DNA of 64,000 nucleotides from Allodiplogaster sudhausi (lineage: Eukaryota; Nematoda; Chromadorea; Rhabditida; Diplogasteridae): positions 2,562,001-2,626,000 of the forward strand of contig CALZFC010000006.1 of assembly GCA_945643635.1 (NCBI GenBank), written 5' to 3'. The notes below the pieces were generated by a model. That model did not search any database and had not been told where the DNA came from. It saw nothing but the letters and a program-made list of their open reading frames with translations. This document shows positions 61,501 to 64,000 of this stretch, piece after piece. Each line of letters begins with the position of its first letter. The stretch's first letter is position 1. The position numbers and the translations under genes are program-made.

Positions 61501-62416
61501 GAAGACCGAAAAACCTGCGAGCGAGACAGCGGCGAAAGTGCCAAAAAGAATGCGCCGCATAGGCGCGTCAATGGTGGCCGGAGCGTCAGACGACGAGGAA
61601 GTGCCAAAGACGCAGAGCAGAAAGACGCCGCCCAACAACTCGCTCAACTAGGAAAAATATACTCATTTTTATAAAAATTACCATGTGAATTAAATGAATT
61701 GATCTATTTTTGATCAATTTGTACATTCAACTATGCATTTTATTTTTTAAATAAATTATTTAATTCTTTTTTAAGACAAAGATGTGCCGTTATATTTTCA
61801 ACAAATGGCAAATATGCACCTTCTTTTAACAATAGTAATAAAGCGAACTGTTTTTCTATAAGCAAGAAAAGGTTGCTATCATTTCCATTTATAAGAGATA
61901 GTTCCATCAAATCGACCTATGCATTAAGAACGCTCAAAATTTTTGACATTCTACTTTAAAAAATTGCAACAAGTTTAAAATTAAAGGAGGAAAATAATAG
62001 CAGACCTCAAATTGTCCTCCCTTTTTTGCAATCTCGTTTATTTTCACGCAGCAATTTTGTGCGGCCTGTGAAACAAGAAAGAAAGAAAAAAAGTGAGAGT
62101 TCCTTCTCAAGGGGTGAATACGCATTTCGAAACAAAATTAATTATTATTTTCGATTACTGTCCTTCCCAAAAATTTGCACAATATTTGCAAAGTATGCAT
62201 GTCTTTTCCTTTAGAACGTATTCCACTACCTGTGCAGGTAAGAATAGAAAAGTTCCTGTAAGAAGAGGAATTGTAACAATAGGAAAGTTCATTGTAAGTT
62301 CGTATTTCTCAATCCTTACCTGAAGATTGTCTGCATCCACATGATCGACGAGTGGCGACTAATGTTGGAGGGCGTCGAATTCTTCGCCAGATAGACACCC
62401 GCCGCCGTCCACATCA
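58505..62416 (-). CDS. MFSD11/UNC-93-like major facilitator protein, 5' end outside window
   Basis: Nine exons close in phase: 62320-62416, 61515-61642, 60755-60856, 60411-60502, 60121-60220, 59319-59496, 58988-59123, 58703-58829 and 58505-58587 (TGA), 346 residues. They align in order with MFSD11: MWTAAGVYLAKNS; SELLGGVFLLCVFG; an acidic cytosolic loop (ETESSNDDEPK); TGIHTAFFTAIYPTSLGSTS; ALNSKAIVAMNN...GEALGG; GLVDALFHTQLYAFIS; a last membrane segment LIAGVCVASAVSFFIVERRL; and a soluble tail ending VARVSE. About 100-130 N-terminal residues should lie beyond 62416. The family comprises multi-pass membrane proteins related to UNC-93, a potassium-channel regulator; the substrate is unknown. 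Introns hold R1 repeats and a pogo-like element. Exon 2's donor (GTTTTT) is weak. Confidence 0.9.
58860..58975 (+). repeat. CT-rich intronic tract
   Basis: Pyrimidine-rich DNA in the intron between 58829 and 58988. On the gene's strand it is purine-rich. Confidence 0.85.
60883..61327 (+). mobile_element. Pogo-like DNA transposon, internally deleted
   Basis: Termini are near-perfect inverted repeats (TACCGTATTTTCTCTATT... and ...TAATAGAGAAAATACGGTA) with TA at both ends, as expected of Tc1/mariner/pogo elements. Sub-terminal C-rich modules (agtacccc, tagaacccc) repeat several times. The middle encodes a 61029-61160 fragment on the plus strand (LEWILEAWDALSNELIANSF then KMCG), resembling the end of pogo/Tigger-type transposases. 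It lies in the intron between transporter exons 61515-61642 and 60755-60856. It cannot be autonomous. Confidence 0.85.
61029..61160 (+). pseudogene. Remnant of pogo/Tigger-type transposase C-terminus
   Basis: The AW..LS.ELI..SF..CG pattern is typical of the region after the DDE domain in this family. No DDE residues are present. Most of the gene has been deleted and the flanking C-rich modules fused to it. Confidence 0.6.
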
Positions 62417-63469
62417 CTGAATGAGCAGAAAGCGGCTTGGAAGGAATGAATCGTAAAATGGACATAGAAATAATTTTAATATTTCAGAATATGTTGTCAT
62501 ATCTTTTAAGATAGCCTCTCCGTATGACTCCAGTAGGGCCTGCCCCAGATCCAGAAGTTGAATTCGACTATGAAAACATAGTCAAGCATGGCACAGGGCT
62601 CCAGTAGCAAGATTAAATGGTTAATAAATTTTTTCAAAAAAAAAATATTGTGTGAACAGTTGAAAGTATGGAAATTTTTTAAATTGTTGTATCTCGCTTC
62701 AAACTCAATATTTTTCAATTTTCTTTTTTTATTGGCATCACCGTTGGATTCTTAACAAAACTGCTATGATGTGTTTCAGTCAACTATTTCATTTTCACAT
62801 CGAAAAATAAATTACTTTTAATATTTGAATTTGACGGTTAAGTACCTTATACTCATTTGTCTGTGGGCGTTATATCTCAAAATATAGAGCATTAAAAACT
62901 GTATAACATATATTCTTTTCGTTTCGTGTAGAGGTCCGTAAGGGGGTAAATATTAGGCTCAAATAGGCGTACCTCGGATATGTAGGATTCAAGGAATGCG
63001 TGAAAAAGAAGTTAAATTCTGGTTCTAACATAAAATGAACAATTTCATTAGATTCAGCACGTGTTTTTCCATAAAATCTCTCTGTCAAAATTTCATAAAG
63101 ATATCATCTTCCATAAAAAAAAACGCATTTTTCGATTTTTCAGCCATTATCAGAAAATGACCTAAAACTATTCGAAGCGCTGTATTTTCAATGTTTTCAG
63201 CCTGAACAGGATCGTACTATTCAGTACGCGACAAAATTCTCTACAACATATATGCATTACATCTTAATAGGGTGTCCTCACCAATGACAGTATCGATTTT
63301 CCTATGGCGGTCGCGTCAAACCTGACAGATCCGCATTTTCCAACTTTTCGTGCAATCTGAATGTTTCTTACTCATCCAATACATCATTCTGCTCCACAAA
63401 GCACACTAAGATCAGAACCGATGTTCGTTTTGCAGATTTCCGGTGGTAAAAGACCGCAAAAGGGTTTGC

Positions 63470-63532
63470 ACGCGCGCGGCTTCGAACCTGCGACCCATAA
63501 CATTCGACGTGCACAACCAATGGGCCAAAATA
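63470..63532 (-). ncRNA. tRNA-like sequence adjoining an inverted repeat
   Basis: The minus strand has B-box GGTTCGAAGCC (63478-63488) and an imperfect A-box TGGCCCATTGG (63516-63527). It shares GAATGT...CAGGTTCGAA with the 55.2-kb copy. Probably a tRNA-derived repeat head. Confidence 0.55.
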
Positions 63533-63533
63533 A

Positions 63534-63742
63534 CCTCGAGCAATAACAGCCGCGAAAATGTCCCCCAAAATATTGACTTTTCAACGGACTCCAGGGCACC
63601 TTTTCGGTACTGTTACTAATAGAGAGGACATTATTTATCAGTCACTATTTGCTATTCGGCTGGAGTACCGAAAAGGTGCCCTGGAGTCCGTTGAAAAGTC
63701 AATATTTTGGGGGGACATTTTCGCGGCTGTTATTGCTCGAGG
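63534..63742. repeat. Inverted repeat, 77/78-bp arms
   Basis: Arms 63534-63610 and 63665-63742 are complementary with a single one-base length difference (CCCCC/CCCCCC), around a 54-bp loop. The near-identity implies a recent origin or ongoing copy correction. The rest of 62.5-64 kb is AT-rich with no exon found. Confidence 0.95.
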
Positions 63743-64000
63743 ATTGAACTTATCGCCACATGTTGTATGCCATTCGATAGCTTTCGCGAAGACGAACAAC
63801 TATCCCATACATCACGTTATGATGTATAGATTGATTGACCTACTTTTTTGGGTTCGAATATTTTGGCCACTTATTTGGCCTTGCCGCCAATTTACACTTT
63901 TTGGCGGTTATATTTATTTCGATAGAGCGCAAAAATAGCTATCGGTTGATAGGTCAACCTTTAAGATTGGTTTTGGAATTTTCCAGAAATGAATTTCTTA

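Noticed and set aside
62007..62066. Exon-like segment on the minus strand (AAQNCCVKINEIAKKGGQFE)
   Set aside because: It has acceptor- and donor-like ends, but including it breaks the phase and the alignment between exons 62320-62416 and 61515-61642, which join directly.

Overview
This is a eukaryotic nuclear window, most likely from an invertebrate animal. Nematode is my best guess, at moderate-to-low confidence. Genes are split into many small exons (54-351 nt) by GT-AG introns. Two start codons sit 3-9 nt after a splice-acceptor-like CTTTACAG or TCTTTTAG, as trans-spliced or 5'-UTR-spliced mRNAs would show. The DNA is AT-rich except in exons. Much of the window is low-complexity GA/CT DNA and dispersed repeats, and almost every long open frame there (Ser/Leu or Arg/Glu repeats) is a by-product of dinucleotide arrays.

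Layout. 1-9.5 kb is a graveyard of partial, rearranged copies of an MFSD11/UNC-93-like transporter gene whose apparently functional copy lies at 58.5-62.4 kb; two copied exons (978-1071 + and 1946-2073 -) are still open. 9.516-12.121 kb is a complete, young LTR element encoding only a Gag-like protein, with no pol (TR-GAG type). 12.3-21.4 kb is a cluster of degenerate copies of one dispersed repeat family. 16.5-42 kb is dominated by GA/CT arrays whose purine strand switches in blocks (plus-strand GA, then about 14 kb of CT, then GA), interleaved with segmental duplications and a tandemly spread unit at 28-35.7 kb.

42.2-43.9 kb holds a three-exon plus-strand gene for a 249-residue two-transmembrane protein. 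46.7-52.2 kb holds a minus-strand gene that I could rebuild as 15 exons with every phase closing. It encodes a secreted, cysteine-rich 508-residue protein with one EGF-like domain. 54.2-57.6 kb has plus-strand exon-like segments, two resembling the C-terminal region of coatomer alpha, but the frame does not close. 58.5-62.4 kb is the minus-strand MFSD11-like gene (nine exons, 346 residues, N-terminus beyond the window).

Mobile DNA besides the LTR element: a pogo-like element with long terminal inverted repeats and a transposase remnant (60.9-61.3 kb), its short non-autonomous relative (53.4 kb), a 655-bp foldback element containing a tRNA-like Pol III promoter (54.8-55.45 kb), and a second tRNA-like segment abutting a 77-bp inverted repeat (63.5-63.7 kb). 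I found no bacterial-type system, CRISPR array or rRNA gene.
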